Counted from the first letter of the stretch, positions 33,435 to 44,369 are shown. The stretch is 64,000 bases of DNA from Stackebrandtia endophytica (GCF_006716355.1 NZ_VFOW01000001.1:2976001-3040000); one strand, 5' to 3'. The notes: generated from the letters alone by a model not told the origin. Made by a program: numbers and translations.

Positions 33435-35396
33435 TCAGATGTCAAGGAAGCGGACATCCTTGGCGTTACGTTGGATGAAGGCTCGACGAGAGGCCACGTC
33501 CTCACCCATGAGGACGCTGAACAGCTCGTCGGCGGTTGCCGCGTCGTCGAGTGAAACCTGCAACAGAGCCCGAGTCGCCGGGTTCATCGTGGTTTCCCAC
33601 AGTTCGGTGTAGTTCATCTCGCCCAGACCCTTGTAGCGCTGAACGCCGTCGAACTTGCGCGGGTCGGGCTTGCCCTGGCTCATGCCCAGTTCGATGAGGC
33701 CGTCACGTTCCCGGTCGGAGTAGGCGTACTCGACGTTGTCGCCCTTGCGGTTCCACTTGATCTTGTACAGCGGCGGCTGCGACAGGTACACGTGCCCCAT
33801 CTCGACCAGCGGACGCATGAACCGGAACAGCAACGTCAACAGCAGGGTGTTGATGTGCTGGCCGTCGACGTCGGCGTCGGCCATGAGGATGATCTTGTGG
33901 TAGCGCAGCTTCTCGATGTCGAAGTCCTCGTGAATACCGGTGCCCAGCGCGGTGATGATCGCCTGGACCTCGTTGTTCTTCAGGACCTTGTCGATGCGTG
34001 CCTTCTCGACGTTCAGGATCTTTCCCCGGATCGGCAGGATCGCCTGAGTGCGGGGGTCACGACCCTGTTTCCCGGAGCCGCCCGCGGAGTCACCCTCCAC
34101 GATGAAGACCTCCGACTCGTTCGGGTCGGTGGACTGGCAGTCGGCCAGCTTGCCCGGCATCGAGGAGGTTTCCAGCAGGCTCTTGCGTCGCGCCAGCTTG
34201 CGGGCCTGCGCGGCCGCTTTGCGGGCCTGCGCGGCCGCCGAGGCCTTCTGGATGACGGATTTCGCCTCGGACGGGTTGCGGTCGAACCAGTCGACGAGCC
34301 ATTCGTTGCAGACCCGCTGCACGAAGCTCTTGACCTCGGTGTTGCCGAGTTTGGTCTTGGTCTGGCCCTCGAACTGGGGTTCGCGGATCTTGACCGACAC
34401 GATGGCGGCCAGTCCCTCTCGGATGTCGTCGCCGGAGAGCCGGTCGTCGCCCTTGAGCAGTTTGCGGTCGGTGCCGTACTTGTTGACGCATGAGGTCAAC
34501 GCAGCGCGGAAACCCTCCTCGTGGGTCCCACCCTCGTGAGTGTTGATGGCGTTGGCGAAGGTGTAGACGCTCTCGCCGTAGGATTCGTTCCACTGCATCG
34601 CGACTTCGAGTGCCATCTCGGGCTCTTCGGCCTCGAACATGACCACAGACTTGTGCAGCGCGTTCTTGGTCGCGTTGAGGTGGCGAACGAAGTCGGCGAT
34701 GCCCTCTTCGTATTCGAAGACGACCTCGCGCGGCTTGGAGTCCTCTTCGGCGTCGGGACGGGGACGCTCGTCGCGCAGAACGATCTTCAGGCCCTTGTTG
34801 AGGAAGGCCATCTCCTGCAGGCGACGGTAGATCGTCTCGAAGTTGTAGACCGTGGTCTCGAAGATCGTGTCGTCGGGCCAGAAACTGACCGACGATCCGG
34901 TGCTTTCGGTGGCCTCGCCCTTCTCGAGCGGCCCGGGCACGGCGTTCTTGTACGACTGGCGCCAGACGTTGCCGTTCTTGTGGATCTCGACCTCGACGCG
35001 GGTGGACAGGGCGTTGACCACCGAGACACCCACACCGTGCAGACCACCGGAGACGGCGTAGGACTTGCCGTCGAACTTGCCGCCGGCGTGCAGAACGGTC
35101 AGCGCGACCTCGACACCCGGCTTCTTGAGTTTGGGGTGAAGGTCGACCGGGAATCCACGGCCGTTGTCGATGACCCGGATCCCGTTGTCGGGAAGGATCG
35201 TCACGTCAATGGTGTCGCAGTATCCCGCCAATGCCTCGTCGACGGCGTTGTCGACGACTTCCTGCATCAGGTGATGGAGGCCGCGTTCCCCCGTCGAGCC
35301 GATGTACATACCTGGACGCTTACGAACCGCCTCGAGACCTTCGAGGACGGTGAGCGAACCGGCGGTGTAATCCTGCTGCTGTTTCGCCGCTGCCAC
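33435..35396 (-). CDS. gyrB: DNA gyrase subunit B
   Basis: 653 residues, the ATPase and TOPRIM subunit of gyrase. GHKL motifs: [14 protein letters not shown] near 46, DNGRGFPVD near 76, [15 protein letters not shown] near 117. [25 protein letters not shown] near 427, [14 protein letters not shown] near 500. The C-terminus has [24 protein letters not shown] start at 35396 with GGGAG about 8 nt upstream. On the minus strand, TATAAC (35416-35411) and TAAGAT (35493-35488) are candidate -10 elements in the 200-bp leader. Confidence 0.98.
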   Translation of the reverse strand: MAAAKQQQDYTAGSLTVLEGLEAVRKRPGMYIGSTGERGLHHLMQEVVDNAVDEALAGYCDTIDVTILPDNGIRVIDNGRGFPVDLHPKLKKPGVEVALTVLHAGGKFDGKSYAVSGGLHGVGVSVVNALSTRVEVEIHKNGNVWRQSYKNAVPGPLEKGEATESTGSSVSFWPDDTIFETTVYNFETIYRRLQEMAFLNKGLKIVLRDERPRPDAEEDSKPREVVFEYEEGIADFVRHLNATKNALHKSVVMFEAEEPEMALEVAMQWNESYGESVYTFANAINTHEGGTHEEGFRAALTSCVNKYGTDRKLLKGDDRLSGDDIREGLAAIVSVKIREPQFEGQTKTKLGNTEVKSFVQRVCNEWLVDWFDRNPSEAKSVIQKASAAAQARKAAAQARKLARRKSLLETSSMPGKLADCQSTDPNESEVFIVEGDSAGGSGKQGRDPRTQAILPIRGKILNVEKARIDKVLKNNEVQAIITALGTGIHEDFDIEKLRYHKIILMADADVDGQHINTLLLTLLFRFMRPLVEMGHVYLSQPPLYKIKWNRKGDNVEYAYSDRERDGLIELGMSQGKPDPRKFDGVQRYKGLGEMNYTELWETTMNPATRALLQVSLDDAATADELFSVLMGEDVASRRAFIQRNAKDVRFLDI

Positions 35397-35601
35397 CCAA
35401 GTGCTCCCTTGTTATACGGAAAGGTATCTGTCGCACCGAGCGCCGCTTGAGGTCATACCGCCGCGCCCGCCCGATGGAACTCATCCCATCTTACTTGGGC
35501 CGTCTGACATACATGGGGCGGCGCGACCCTTGACTCGCCAGAGAACGGTTCAACTCCGAGTCACGTACCCCCCTGCACGGGTCAGACCGGTTTTAGTGTC
35601 A

Positions 35602-36027
35602 TCAGTAGCTGTCACGTTTCCCACCGAACCGAACCCGGCGCGGCCCCGTGACGTGGGACGGCTGAGACGGGCCGTGAATCCTGATGCGGTTGACCATGCC
35701 CGGACCGACCTCCGCGGTCACCCGCGACAGGATCTGCGTCTTGAACAACCGCAATTGCGTCGCCCACGCCGACGACTCGGCCTCCACCACCAACTCGCCG
35801 TCCTGGCACGACACCGGGCGGCAATGTCCGGCGATCTCCGGCCCCACCATCTGAGGCCACCGGGCGAACACCCCGGCGTGAGCGGCGGGTTTGCGCCACC
35901 CACGATCCTTGACCAGTTTCCCCAACAGGTCACCCAACAACTGCGGGTCACGTTTCTCATCGGGTCCCGGCCCCGACCATCCACCGGTCCGGCGACGCCG
36001 CGGCCGACGTGACGAGTCATACGACAC
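35602..36027 (-). CDS. dciA: DUF721 protein, DciA-like helicase operator
   Basis: 141 residues. A basic N-terminus (RRPRRRRTGG) is followed by the DUF721 domain: DPQLLGDLLGKLVKDRGW, HAGVFARWPQMVGPEIAGHCRPV and SSAWATQLRLFKTQILSRV. DUF721/DciA proteins recruit the DnaB helicase in bacteria lacking DnaC, matching its position between recF and gyrB. The GTG at 36027 overlaps recF by 11 nt and is preceded by GGGGGAGG; earlier in-frame codons lie deep in recF. Confidence 0.87.
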   Translation of the reverse strand: MSYDSSRRPRRRRTGGWSGPGPDEKRDPQLLGDLLGKLVKDRGWRKPAAHAGVFARWPQMVGPEIAGHCRPVSCQDGELVVEAESSAWATQLRLFKTQILSRVTAEVGPGMVNRIRIHGPSQPSHVTGPRRVRFGGKRDSY

Positions 36028-37153
36028 GGCGAACCTCCCCCTCGCAGACATCGAACCGGCCACCGGCCAGACCAGCGGGAACGTCCTCAGACACCGCACA
36101 CGTCACCAGGACCTGCGGCGCCTGCATCACCATCCCGGCGAGTCGTTCCCGACGCTCTGCATCCAACTCAGCGAACACGTCGTCGAGGATCAACACCGGC
36201 GACACCGCCTCGGCACGCAACAACTCGGCCGCCCCCAATCTCAACGCCAGGGCATATGACCACGACTCACCGTGGCTGGCATACCCCTTCGCGGGAAGAT
36301 CACCCAACCGGAGCACCAGTTCATCACGATGCGGCCCCACCAGAGTGGTGCCACGCTCGGTCTCCCGAGACCTCGCCGCCGCCAACGCCGCGGCCAACCG
36401 AGCCGTCAACAGATCCCGGTCCGGGGTCAGCGGCGCATCGTCGGCCCACGTCGCCTGATAACTCAACTGTGGACGCCCACGCCCCGCGCTGACCGCCTCA
36501 TACGCCTTCACCACATACGGGGTGAGACTGTCCAACAACGCCAGTCGACCGGCCAACAGATCCGCGCCGTACTCCGCCAGGTGCCGGTCCCACACGTCGA
36601 GGGTGTGAAGGTCGGTGTTTCCGCGGCCACCGGTCTTGCGTGCCAGATACGCCGTGCGCAGCAAGGTGTTGCGTTGCTTGATGACCCGGTCGTAGTCGGC
36701 CCTCACCCCTGCGAACCGCGGGTGGCGGGCGATCAGCAACTCGTCCAGCATGCGGCGCCGCTGCTCCGGCTCGCCCCGCACCAATGACAGGTCCTCGGGA
36801 GCGAACACGACCGCCTTGAACACCCCGACCAGGTCCCGCGCCCTCGGCAACGGGTTGCGATTCAGCTGAGCCTTGTTCGATTTACCCGGATTGATCGTCA
36901 GGTCGGCACGAAGCTCCCGACCCTCATGACCCACCGCGACCCGGACAAACGCCGCATCGGCGCCCAGTCGCACCAACGGCGCGTCTGTCGAAACCCGATG
37001 GCTGGACCCGGTGGCGAGGTACGCCAACGACTCGACGAGATTCGTCTTCCCGTGCCCGTTCGGACCGACCAGGACGCTCGGCCCCTCGGGGAAGGAGACG
37101 TCCACGAACTTCCAGGAACGAAAATCGGTCAACTCCAATCGACGCACATGCAT
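36017..37153 (-). CDS. recF: DNA replication and repair protein RecF
   Basis: 378 residues, an SMC-like ATPase that loads RecA at gaps. Walker A is LVGPNGHGKTNLVES near residue 28, the ABC signature is seen around GYASHGESWSYALALRLG near 288, and Walker B is PVLILDDVFAELDAERR near 318. The opening VRRLELTDFRSWKFVDV is typical. It is followed with overlap by dciA and preceded by gnd, an order found in many actinobacteria. Confidence 0.96.
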   Translation of the reverse strand: MHVRRLELTDFRSWKFVDVSFPEGPSVLVGPNGHGKTNLVESLAYLATGSSHRVSTDAPLVRLGADAAFVRVAVGHEGRELRADLTINPGKSNKAQLNRNPLPRARDLVGVFKAVVFAPEDLSLVRGEPEQRRRMLDELLIARHPRFAGVRADYDRVIKQRNTLLRTAYLARKTGGRGNTDLHTLDVWDRHLAEYGADLLAGRLALLDSLTPYVVKAYEAVSAGRGRPQLSYQATWADDAPLTPDRDLLTARLAAALAAARSRETERGTTLVGPHRDELVLRLGDLPAKGYASHGESWSYALALRLGAAELLRAEAVSPVLILDDVFAELDAERRERLAGMVMQAPQVLVTCAVSEDVPAGLAGGRFDVCEGEVRRVV

Positions 37154-37258
37154 CGACGACCCACCTTTCCGTTCACATCCTCACACTCCACCGCAAGGAA
37201 CCACCGTTCGAACCGGTCACGGCGACCGGGTGTCCACCTGGTCAGCGGACGCTCGAGG

Positions 37259-38146
37259 TCACTGCGATTCGTCCTTCGACTTGACCGCGTGGCCGCCGAA
37301 CTGGTTGCGCAGTGCCGCAACGGCCTTCATGGTGGGGGAGTCGTCCTGACGTGACGCGAACCGCGCGTACAGCGACGCGGCGATCGCGGGAGTCGGCACC
37401 GCCAACCGGATCGACTCCTCAACGGTCCAACGACCCTCACCCGAATCAGGCGCGTACCCGGCGATCCCGGCCAGTTCCGGGTCCTCGTCCAGAGCGCGGT
37501 CCAGCAGATCCAGCAGCCAGGATCGCACCACGGTCCCCTCCCGCCAGGACTTGAACACGGCGGGGACGTCATCGACGTACTCGCTGGCCGCCAGCAGTTC
37601 GTACCCCTCGGCGTAGGCCTGCATCAGACCGTATTCGATTCCGTTGTGGACCATCTTGGCGTAGTGGCCGGCCCCGACCCGCCCCGCGTGCACGAACCCG
37701 AACTCACCGGGCGGCTTCAACGCGTCGAAGATCGGCATCAACCGCTCGACGTGCTCCTTGTCACCACCGACCATCAACGCGTAACCGTTCTCCGGCCCCC
37801 ACACGCCGCCCGAGACACCGACGTCGAGGTATCCGATTCCGGACTCGGCCAGCAGGTCGGCGTGCGCCTGATCGTCGGTGAACCGCGAGTTACCACCGTC
37901 GATGACGATGTCGCCCTCCGACAGCAGCGGAGCCAACGCCTGAATGGTCTGTCTGGTGGGTTCACCGGAGGGCACCATCACCCACACGGCGCGCGGAGCC
38001 GCCAATTGAGAAACCAGATCGGTCAGATCCTTGGCGTCCGACAATGAGACGTCGGTGTCGTAACCGACGACTTCCTGTCCGGCGGCGCGCAACCTGGTGC
38101 GCATGTTTCCGCCCATTTTGCCCAGGCCGATGATGCCCAGCTGCAT
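37259..38146 (-). CDS. gnd: 6-phosphogluconate dehydrogenase (short, decarboxylating type)
   Basis: 295 residues. The NADP-binding loop GIIGLGKMGGNM is at the N-terminus, IDGGNSRFTDDQ near 90 and GVSGGVWGPENGYALMVGG near 115 bind the substrate, and GHYAKMVHNGIEYGLMQAYAEGYEL near 165 has the catalytic Lys. It lacks the long C-terminal dimer domain, as in the GndA-short or YqeC-like form. It converts 6-phosphogluconate to ribulose 5-phosphate and NAD(P)H. ATG at 38146 with AGGAGAG upstream; a longer frame is not credible. Confidence 0.95.
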   Translation of the reverse strand: MQLGIIGLGKMGGNMRTRLRAAGQEVVGYDTDVSLSDAKDLTDLVSQLAAPRAVWVMVPSGEPTRQTIQALAPLLSEGDIVIDGGNSRFTDDQAHADLLAESGIGYLDVGVSGGVWGPENGYALMVGGDKEHVERLMPIFDALKPPGEFGFVHAGRVGAGHYAKMVHNGIEYGLMQAYAEGYELLAASEYVDDVPAVFKSWREGTVVRSWLLDLLDRALDEDPELAGIAGYAPDSGEGRWTVEESIRLAVPTPAIAASLYARFASRQDDSPTMKAVAALRNQFGGHAVKSKDESQ

Positions 38147-38298
38147 GGGTCTCTCCTCGAAGGTGGGGGTTGAATCTCGGGTGGTGAATACGGTCGAGTT
38201 GGTGGCTGGGAGTTCAGGTGAGGCGAACACCCGGTTTCGAAGCCACCGGCAACCCCCGCGCCAGTCGAAAGACCGGGTGCGGATCGCCCACACACGTC

Positions 38299-39441
38299 CT
38301 AGCTGTCGAAGCGCAGCGGCTGAAGCATGTAACGGTAGCCGGTGAAGTCGCTCTCGTCCTCGTCGGTGATCTTGGCACCGGTCAGCACCACGGGCTTGCC
38401 CGGTTCGGTGAACGAGAACACCGCACCCGGTGCCGAAATCGCCGACAAACCGTCCAAAAGGTACTGGGGGTTGAACGCGACCTTCATCGGGTCACCGGAG
38501 TACTCACAGTCCAACGCCTCCGACGCCTTGGCGTCCTCGGCGCCACCGGCCTCCACGACCAGGCCGTCGGAGTCGAAGCTCAACCGCAGCTGCGAATTGC
38601 GCTCGGCGACCAGCGACACCCGTCGCGCGACCGAGGTCAGATCGGAGGCACTGACCCGAAGCTCCGCGGCGAAGGTCGCCGGAAGCAGCGACCGCAACGG
38701 CGGCAACTGGCCATCGAGCACCCGACTCGTGGTACGGCGATCAGTCGAGGAGAACCCGACCATGCCGACACCGCCACCAGCGGAATCCGGCATAGCGATG
38801 GTGACTTCGCCGCCACGGGCACCCAACGCCTTCGCGGTGTCCGACAGGGACTTGGCGGGAATCAGGGTCGTGACTTCGATGTCGTTGCTGTTCGGCCGCC
38901 AGTCAAGGTCCTTAATGGCCATGCGGTACCGGTCGGTCGCCAACAGCGAGATGCCCGTCGAGGTCAACTCCAGCTGAACACCCGTCATCGTCGGCAGCGT
39001 GTCGTCCTTGCCCGCGGCGACGGCGGTCTGTGCCACGGCGGCAGCGAACGCCGCCCCGTCGACGGTGCCCACCGACCCCGGCATGTCGGGAAGCGCCGGG
39101 TAATCCTCCACCGGCATCGTCGGCAGGGTGAACCGAGCACTGCCACAGGTCAGCTCGACATGGCTGCCCTCGGCGGCGATGTCGACCGGCTTGTTGGGGA
39201 GGGCCTTCACGATCTCGGCGAGCAGCTTCCCGGACACCAGCGTGGTTCCGGAGGCGTCAGCCGAGACATCGAGGGTTACCTGGCTGGAGACTTCGTAGTC
39301 GAATCCCGAGATCGTCAACCGACCATCGGCAACCGCCAACAGGGCACCGGCCAGCACCGGAACAGACGGTCGCACCGGCAGACTCTTGGCAGTCCAGGCG
39401 ACCGCGTCGGCCAACGCGTCGCGATCGACTCGAAGCTTCAT
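38299..39441 (-). CDS. dnaN: DNA polymerase III beta sliding clamp
   Basis: 380 residues forming three clamp domains. Recognisable are LRVDRDALADAVAWTAKSLPVRPSVPVLAG at the N-terminus, YPALPDMPG near 130, AVAQTAVAAGKDDTLPTMTGVQLEL near 150, and the C-terminal cleft strand GYRYMLQPLRF. The clamp ring tethers polymerases to DNA. GGAGAAA lies before the ATG. It lies next to the AT-rich side of oriC. Confidence 0.97.
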   Translation of the reverse strand: MKLRVDRDALADAVAWTAKSLPVRPSVPVLAGALLAVADGRLTISGFDYEVSSQVTLDVSADASGTTLVSGKLLAEIVKALPNKPVDIAAEGSHVELTCGSARFTLPTMPVEDYPALPDMPGSVGTVDGAAFAAAVAQTAVAAGKDDTLPTMTGVQLELTSTGISLLATDRYRMAIKDLDWRPNSNDIEVTTLIPAKSLSDTAKALGARGGEVTIAMPDSAGGGVGMVGFSSTDRRTTSRVLDGQLPPLRSLLPATFAAELRVSASDLTSVARRVSLVAERNSQLRLSFDSDGLVVEAGGAEDAKASEALDCEYSGDPMKVAFNPQYLLDGLSAISAPGAVFSFTEPGKPVVLTGAKITDEDESDFTGYRYMLQPLRFDS

Positions 39442-39595
39442 GGGTTTCTCCTTCGCGTGCCCCTCGATGAAAACACCATGCTGCCATGCCCCTTGCAGCC
39501 GGGTGACACCGATGGGCGAATCAGAGTACGCCCTTGAAAGTTCCCACTAACACGGCGGTCGGACACTTCGAGTCGATTGCCGAGTTTTCCACACC

Positions 39596-39936
39596 GTCAT
39601 TAATAGATTTTTTCTTCAATAGGTAAATACCGTAGTCGTGTTGAGTCCTGTGGATACTGTGGAAAACCGATGTTTTCGCAGTGTAACGGCTGTGGGCACC
39701 TGTGGATAGTGTGTGGATGAAACTGTGGAAAACCCGGGAGTTATCCACAGATCCACAGGCTGATCGAAGTTATCCACATTCGTCCACAGCTTTTTCCACA
39801 GGTTATACACAGCTTTTCCACAGCCGCTGTGGACAGAGAAAATGACTATCCACAGCTTATCCACACGATGATCCACAGAAATCAGGCGGTTATACACAGG
39901 TTACCCACAGGGTTATCCACAGGAGCTGTGGATAAC
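39596..39936. other. oriC: Replication origin oriC, main DnaA-box cluster and AT-rich element
   Basis: Lies in the dnaN-dnaA gap. Perfect TTATCCACA boxes are at 39741, 39770, 39858 and 39913, with the reverse TGTGGATAA at 39928. More than ten near-matches occur, for example 39649, 39701, 39803, 39814, 39846 and 39890. The segment 39596-39632 (TTAATAGATTTTTTCTTC within it) is strongly AT-rich for this genome and is the likely unwinding element, on the dnaN side. The rest of the gap (39937-40099) holds no gene. Confidence 0.92.
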
Positions 39937-40099
39937 TAGGTCCGCGGAAGCCGTGATTCAGGGTGAAAACAGGGTGTGGACAACGGACGGCCGGACAGAA
40001 TGGCACGTCGAAATCAACCGTTCGGACCATCGGAGACTGGACCGGACGCCCCAACTGCGACGAGGGACGACGAGCAACGGGGGAGCTGTCGGCGGCGAC

Positions 40100-41758
40100 T
40101 CAGCCGCCCTGCAACTTCAACCGGTTGGTCAACTCGGCGATCTGGTTGTACAGGGACCGCTTCTCCGCCATCTGTTTACGGATCTTGCGATCGGCGTGCA
40201 TGACCGTCGTATGGTCCCGGCCCCCGAACGCCTGGCCGATACGGGGAAGAGACAGGTCGGTCAACTCACGACACAGATACATGGCGACCTGACGCGCGTT
40301 CACCAACACCCGCGAACGGGAATGCCCGCGCAGATCGGTGTCACTGACACCGAAATACTCCGCGGTCGCGGTCATGATGTCCTCGGCGGTGACATCGGGA
40401 CTCTCCCCCTCGGGAATGAAGTCCTGCAACACACCCTGCGCCAAGGCCAGATCCACCGGCTTACGCGTCAGGCTCGCGTAAGCGGTGACCCGGATCAACG
40501 CGCCCTCCAACTCCCGGATGGAATGGTGAATCCGGGACGCGATGAACTCCAAGGCATCCGGTGGAGCGTCCAACCGCTCCTGAGCGGCCTTCTTCTGAAG
40601 GATCGCGATCCGTGTCTCCAGATCCGGTGGCTGGACGTCCGCCAACAACCCCCACTCGAACCGGGTACGCAACCGGTCCTCCAACGTCGACAACTGACGC
40701 GGTGACCGGTCCGAACTGATCACCAACTGCTTGTTCGCGTTGTGCAACGTATTGAAGGTGTGGAAGAACTCCTCCTGGGTGCGCTCGGCCCGCTCCAGAA
40801 ACTGGATGTCGTCGATCAACAGGATGTCGACGTCGCGATACCGGCGCTGAAACGCCTGCCTCTTGTCATCACGCAACGAATTGATGAAGTCGTTGGTGAA
40901 CTCCTCGGTCGAGACGTACCGCACCGTGTTGGCGTTGCCGAGGTTCTGCGCGTAGTGACCGATCGCATGAAGTAGATGTGTCTTACCCAACCCGGAGGCG
41001 CCATAGATGAACAGCGGGTTGTAGGCCTTCGCCGGCGACTCCGCCACCGCGACCGCCGCCGCGTGCGCGAACCGGTTCGACGAGCCGATGACAAAGGTGT
41101 CGAAGCTGTACTTGGGGTTGAGCCGACTGGCCTGCACGGTGGTCGGTTGAACAGACTGTTGACGAGACTCACCCCGAAACACGCCGGTCCGTTCCGGAGC
41201 CGGATCTGCCGCCGGCGGTGGCGGAACCATCGGAGTGGCCGTCCGCGGTGCCGGGGCGGGGCGGGACTCCGGCGACCGTTGCGGGCTCAGCGCGGAGGTG
41301 TCGAACAACGGGGCCGGCAGGCCCGGGGCCGCCGGCGGGGCCTGCGGCGTCGGCGGGGGAGCCGGGGTCTCCGCGGGCGGTGGTAGCGGCTGTGACGGAG
41401 GCGTGGGTGCCGGTTCCTCCCGGCGGGGTGGTTCAGGCGGCTCCACCGGGGCCACTCGTGGTGCCGCCTGACGTGGAGCCGTCGGTGCCGGTGTGATCGG
41501 TTCGGTCGCCCGAACCGTCACCGCGATCTGAACGGACCGCCCCAATCGACGCGTCAACGCTTCGGTTAGCATCGGGCGCAGTCGAGATTCGAATGCCTCC
41601 CGGGCGAACTGATGGGGGGCGGCGATGATCACGGTGTCCTCGAACAACCCCAGGGGTTGGGTCACCGCGAGCCAGCCGCGTTGTTGCCCGGAGAGGGACT
41701 CATCGCCAAGCTCCGCGGTCATGGCAGCCCATGCCGAGTGGAGTTCGTCTTGACTCAC
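40100..41758 (-). CDS. dnaA: Chromosomal replication initiator DnaA
   Basis: 552 residues in four domains. Domain I (about 1-90) binds DnaB/DciA-type partners. Domain II is a long Pro/Ala-rich linker (about 95-215). Domain III is AAA+, with Walker [12 protein letters not shown] and Walker [13 protein letters not shown]. Domain IV has [17 protein letters not shown] and [16 protein letters not shown], the DnaA-box-binding helix-turn-helix. GTG start at 41758. It initiates replication at oriC and is flanked by DnaA boxes on both sides, so it is probably autoregulated. Confidence 0.98.
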   Translation of the reverse strand: MSQDELHSAWAAMTAELGDESLSGQQRGWLAVTQPLGLFEDTVIIAAPHQFAREAFESRLRPMLTEALTRRLGRSVQIAVTVRATEPITPAPTAPRQAAPRVAPVEPPEPPRREEPAPTPPSQPLPPPAETPAPPPTPQAPPAAPGLPAPLFDTSALSPQRSPESRPAPAPRTATPMVPPPPAADPAPERTGVFRGESRQQSVQPTTVQASRLNPKYSFDTFVIGSSNRFAHAAAVAVAESPAKAYNPLFIYGASGLGKTHLLHAIGHYAQNLGNANTVRYVSTEEFTNDFINSLRDDKRQAFQRRYRDVDILLIDDIQFLERAERTQEEFFHTFNTLHNANKQLVISSDRSPRQLSTLEDRLRTRFEWGLLADVQPPDLETRIAILQKKAAQERLDAPPDALEFIASRIHHSIRELEGALIRVTAYASLTRKPVDLALAQGVLQDFIPEGESPDVTAEDIMTATAEYFGVSDTDLRGHSRSRVLVNARQVAMYLCRELTDLSLPRIGQAFGGRDHTTVMHADRKIRKQMAEKRSLYNQIAELTNRLKLQGG

Positions 41759-41785
41759 CGCTTACCCCTCATCCATCGCGGAACG

Positions 41786-41972
41786 TTGTCCACAGGTTAT
41801 CCACAGGCTGACCCGGTTGTGCGTGTGCGGTGGGGAAAACTTGTCCACACCCCCGTTGACCTGCGGATATACCCGTATTCTCCCGTGTGTCACGGCGGGC
41901 GAACCGCGAAAAGCCCACCGCCGCAGGCGAAGTTATCCACAGGGCCTGTGGACAACTCTTCCGTTATCCACA
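41786..41972. promoter_or_regulatory. Second DnaA-box cluster, upstream of dnaA
   Basis: Boxes TTGTCCACA (41786, 41841), TTATCCACA (41797, 41933, 41964) and TGTGGACAA (41947) fill the dnaA-rpmH gap. This cluster likely regulates the dnaA promoter and may form the other half of a bipartite origin. Confidence 0.85.
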
Positions 41973-42005
41973 GGTGTGACCTATTCGCGCCCAGGTCACC
42001 TGCTG

Positions 42006-42034
42006 TTCCGCGATGACGTGATGACCGGTACGAT
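42006..42034 (+). promoter_or_regulatory. Candidate promoter of rpmH-rnpA
   Basis: TTCCGC (42006-42011), a 17-bp spacer and TACGAT (42029-42034), about 85 bp before rpmH. Confidence 0.4.
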
Positions 42035-42117
42035 CGCGGGGTTGTCCATTAGCAGGCTGCTAGCCTGGTGGACGGCATGCATGCCAGATCATTCGTGGAT
42101 GAACGTGGAGAACAGTC

Positions 42118-42255
42118 GTGAGCAAGCGCACCTTTCAGCCCAATAACCGCCGTCGTGCCAAGACCCACGGTTTTCGGCTGCGCATGCGCACCCGTGCCGG
42201 CCGGGCCATCGTTGCCGCCCGCCGTCGCCGTGGCCGTGCCCGCCTGACGGCATAG
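42118..42255 (+). CDS. rpmH: 50S ribosomal protein L34
   Basis: A 45-residue very basic protein, [20 protein letters not shown] and further [25 protein letters not shown]34 is a component of the large ribosomal subunit. The GTG at 42118 follows GGAGAA. It is divergent from dnaA and first in the rpmH-rnpA-yidD-yidC-jag string, as in most bacteria. Confidence 0.97.
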   Translation: MSKRTFQPNNRRRAKTHGFRLRMRTRAGRAIVAARRRRGRARLTA

Positions 42256-42279
42256 CCTCAAGAACCTGGCGGCAGACGT

Positions 42280-42630
42280 ATGTTGCCGGCGGCGGCACGA
42301 GTCCGGCGCAGCAGCGAATTCGCGGCGGTGCTTAAACGGGGCCACCGGGCACGGCGCGGCAGTGTGGTCGTGCACGCAGGGCGCCGCTTCCCACCTGGGG
42401 AAGCCGGCGCCCGCGTCGGATTCATCGTCAGTAAGGCCGTCGGGTCGGCGGTCACTCGCAATCTAGTCAAACGGCGGCTTCGAGGAGTCGCCGCTTCGCA
42501 CCGCGAGAATTGGCCGACCGACACCGACATCGTGATCCGCGCCCTGCCGGAAGCCGCCACCACGAACTTCCATCGGCTGGAGGCCGACGTGACCGGAGCG
42601 CTCACCACCATCCTTCGGCGGTACTCATGA
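42280..42630 (+). CDS. rnpA: Ribonuclease P protein component
   Basis: 116 residues. The family signature [23 protein letters not shown] is near 47-69, with the conserved basic RNA-binding RNR-like motif (here [10 protein letters not shown]). It assists the RNase P RNA in removing tRNA 5' leaders. The stop overlaps the yidD start (ATGA). Confidence 0.95.
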   Translation: MLPAAARVRRSSEFAAVLKRGHRARRGSVVVHAGRRFPPGEAGARVGFIVSKAVGSAVTRNLVKRRLRGVAASHRENWPTDTDIVIRALPEAATTNFHRLEADVTGALTTILRRYS

Positions 42631-42902
42631 GCGTTATGGCCCGAGTCCTGTCCTGGCCCGTGATCGCGTACCGTCGATGGATCAGCCCGGCGCTGCCGGA
42701 CCGCTGCCGGTTCTATCCCACCTGTAGCGCCTACGCCGTGGAGGCGATCCAGGTGCATGGCGCGGCACGGGGAGCCTGGTTGACCGTGAAGAGACTGGGA
42801 AGATGCCACCCGTTTCACGCCGGTGGATTCGATCCGGTCCCCGCGGCGCCAGATCGACCTGAGAGAGCACACATGACTGAGACGACCGGAGTCAGCCGGT
42901 GA
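42627..42902 (+). CDS. yidD: Membrane protein insertion efficiency factor YidD
   Basis: 91 residues. The family core is intact: [31 protein letters not shown] and then [17 protein letters not shown], with three conserved Cys residues. It helps YidC insert membrane proteins. The ATG at 42627 overlaps rnpA's stop; the frame continues upstream inside rnpA but that extension is not coding. Its stop overlaps yidC's GTG. Confidence 0.93.
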   Translation: MSVMARVLSWPVIAYRRWISPALPDRCRFYPTCSAYAVEAIQVHGAARGAWLTVKRLGRCHPFHAGGFDPVPAAPDRPERAHMTETTGVSR

Positions 42903-43870
42903 ATCTAAACTGGATCTATACCGGTATTTCGTGGTTGCTGCTGCGGTGGCACGACCTGTGGGGGAAAGTCGTCCCCGAGGATGAGGTCCTGGGAACCCAC
43001 TGGTCGTGGGTTCTGGGCATCGTCTTCCTGGTGATCACGATCCGCATTGTCCTGTTCCCGCTGTTCGTCAAGCAGATCAAGTCACAGCGGGCGATGCAGG
43101 CTCTGCAGCCTCAGTTGAAGGAACTGCAGAGCAAGTACAAGAACGACCGCGAAACGCTGCAGCGTGAAATGGTCGAGCTGTACCGCAAGGAGAAGGCCAA
43201 CCCGTTGATGGGCTGCCTTCCGCTGCTGCTTCAGGCTCCGGTCTTCATCGGTCTGCTGCACGTGTTGCGTCGTATCCGCCCCGACAACGTGTACGAAGCC
43301 AACCAGTGGTTGTACGGCTGGGACCCCGACTACTGGTTCAGCGCTCTCAACGCCCACGTCTTCGGTGCCCCGATCTGGGGTACCTTCCTCACCTCCGCCG
43401 ATCAGCTTGAGGGCACCGGGTCGAGCCCGCTGACCGTGAAGCTGGTGTCCGGCATCCTGGTGCTGGTCATGACCGCCACCACGTTCCTCACCACCCGGCA
43501 GATGATCCTCAAGACCGGATGGAATGCCGACCCGCAGCAGCGGATGATCCAGAAGCTGATGCTCTACGGCATCCCGGTCATGCTGCTGTTCTCGGGTGGA
43601 ATCTTCCCCATCGGTGTGATCCTCTACTGGGTCGTCAACAACGGAATCTCATTGGCCCAGCAGATGTGGGTGCTGCGCAAGTACCCGCCGCCGCAGAACC
43701 CCACCGCCACCAACACCCCGCCCGGAAAGAAGGCCCCGAAGCCAGGCAGCAAGAAGCACGCTGAAATGCTTAAAGAAAAGCAGGAACGTGCTAAAGCCTT
43801 GGCGCCCAAGGTCGGTGCCAAGCCAGTCAACCGAAAGAAGGGGGGTGCCACGCGTGGCGCCAGTAAGTGA
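42899..43870 (+). CDS. yidC: Membrane protein insertase YidC (Oxa1 type)
   Basis: 323 residues. The opening helix [16 protein letters not shown] is followed by [23 protein letters not shown], in which Arg is the conserved groove residue. Next are [26 protein letters not shown] and [25 protein letters not shown]. The C-terminal tail is Lys/Pro-rich. It lacks the large periplasmic domain of proteobacteria, as expected. It inserts membrane proteins alone or with Sec. GTG start overlaps the yidD stop. Confidence 0.97.
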   Translation: MNLNWIYTGISWLLLRWHDLWGKVVPEDEVLGTHWSWVLGIVFLVITIRIVLFPLFVKQIKSQRAMQALQPQLKELQSKYKNDRETLQREMVELYRKEKANPLMGCLPLLLQAPVFIGLLHVLRRIRPDNVYEANQWLYGWDPDYWFSALNAHVFGAPIWGTFLTSADQLEGTGSSPLTVKLVSGILVLVMTATTFLTTRQMILKTGWNADPQQRMIQKLMLYGIPVMLLFSGGIFPIGVILYWVVNNGISLAQQMWVLRKYPPPQNPTATNTPPGKKAPKPGSKKHAEMLKEKQERAKALAPKVGAKPVNRKKGGATRGASK

Positions 43871-44369
43871 AGCGGAAACCTCGGCTCCTGAAACGGAGCA
43901 GGCCACCGAGGACGAGCTGTTCGCCGAGAGCGAGGTGGCGGCGGACTACCTTGAAGGTTTCCTGGACGTCATCGACAGCGACGGAGACATCGACGAACTG
44001 GTCGTGGGGGATCGCCCGGTTGTCGAGATCGTCGGCGGCGGACTCGGAAAACTCATCGGCAACAACGGCGCGACCCTGGAAGCCCTGCAGGAACTCGCCC
44101 GGCTGGCCATCTACCGCAAGACCGGCGAGCACAGTCGCCTCATGCTCGACGTCGGCGGCTACCGGGCCAACCGACGTAAGGAACTCACGGCGCTCGCCGA
44201 ACGCACCGCGAGCAAAGTACTGGAAACGTCGCGGCTCGTGCGGTTGGAGAGCATGAGCGCGTTCGAACGCAAATGTGTTCACGATGTCATCAACGCCACC
44301 GACGGCGTTGAAAGCGAATCCGAGGGCAGCGAGCCCAACCGACGGATCGTGGTGCGGCCGACCTCGTGA
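43854..44369 (+). CDS. jag: Jag/KhpB-like RNA-binding protein (KH and R3H)
   Basis: 171 residues. An acidic N-terminus is followed by a KH domain, with EIVGGGLGKLIGNNGATLEALQELARLAIY near 60 (GxxG loop), and an R3H domain, with LESMSAFERKCVHDVINA near 133 and SEPNRRIVVRP. It binds RNA and affects cell shape in other Gram-positives. The GTG at 43854 begins inside the end of yidC, with AAGGGGGG upstream. A strong hairpin follows 15 bp after its stop. Confidence 0.9.
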   Translation: MAPVSEAETSAPETEQATEDELFAESEVAADYLEGFLDVIDSDGDIDELVVGDRPVVEIVGGGLGKLIGNNGATLEALQELARLAIYRKTGEHSRLMLDVGGYRANRRKELTALAERTASKVLETSRLVRLESMSAFERKCVHDVINATDGVESESEGSEPNRRIVVRPTS

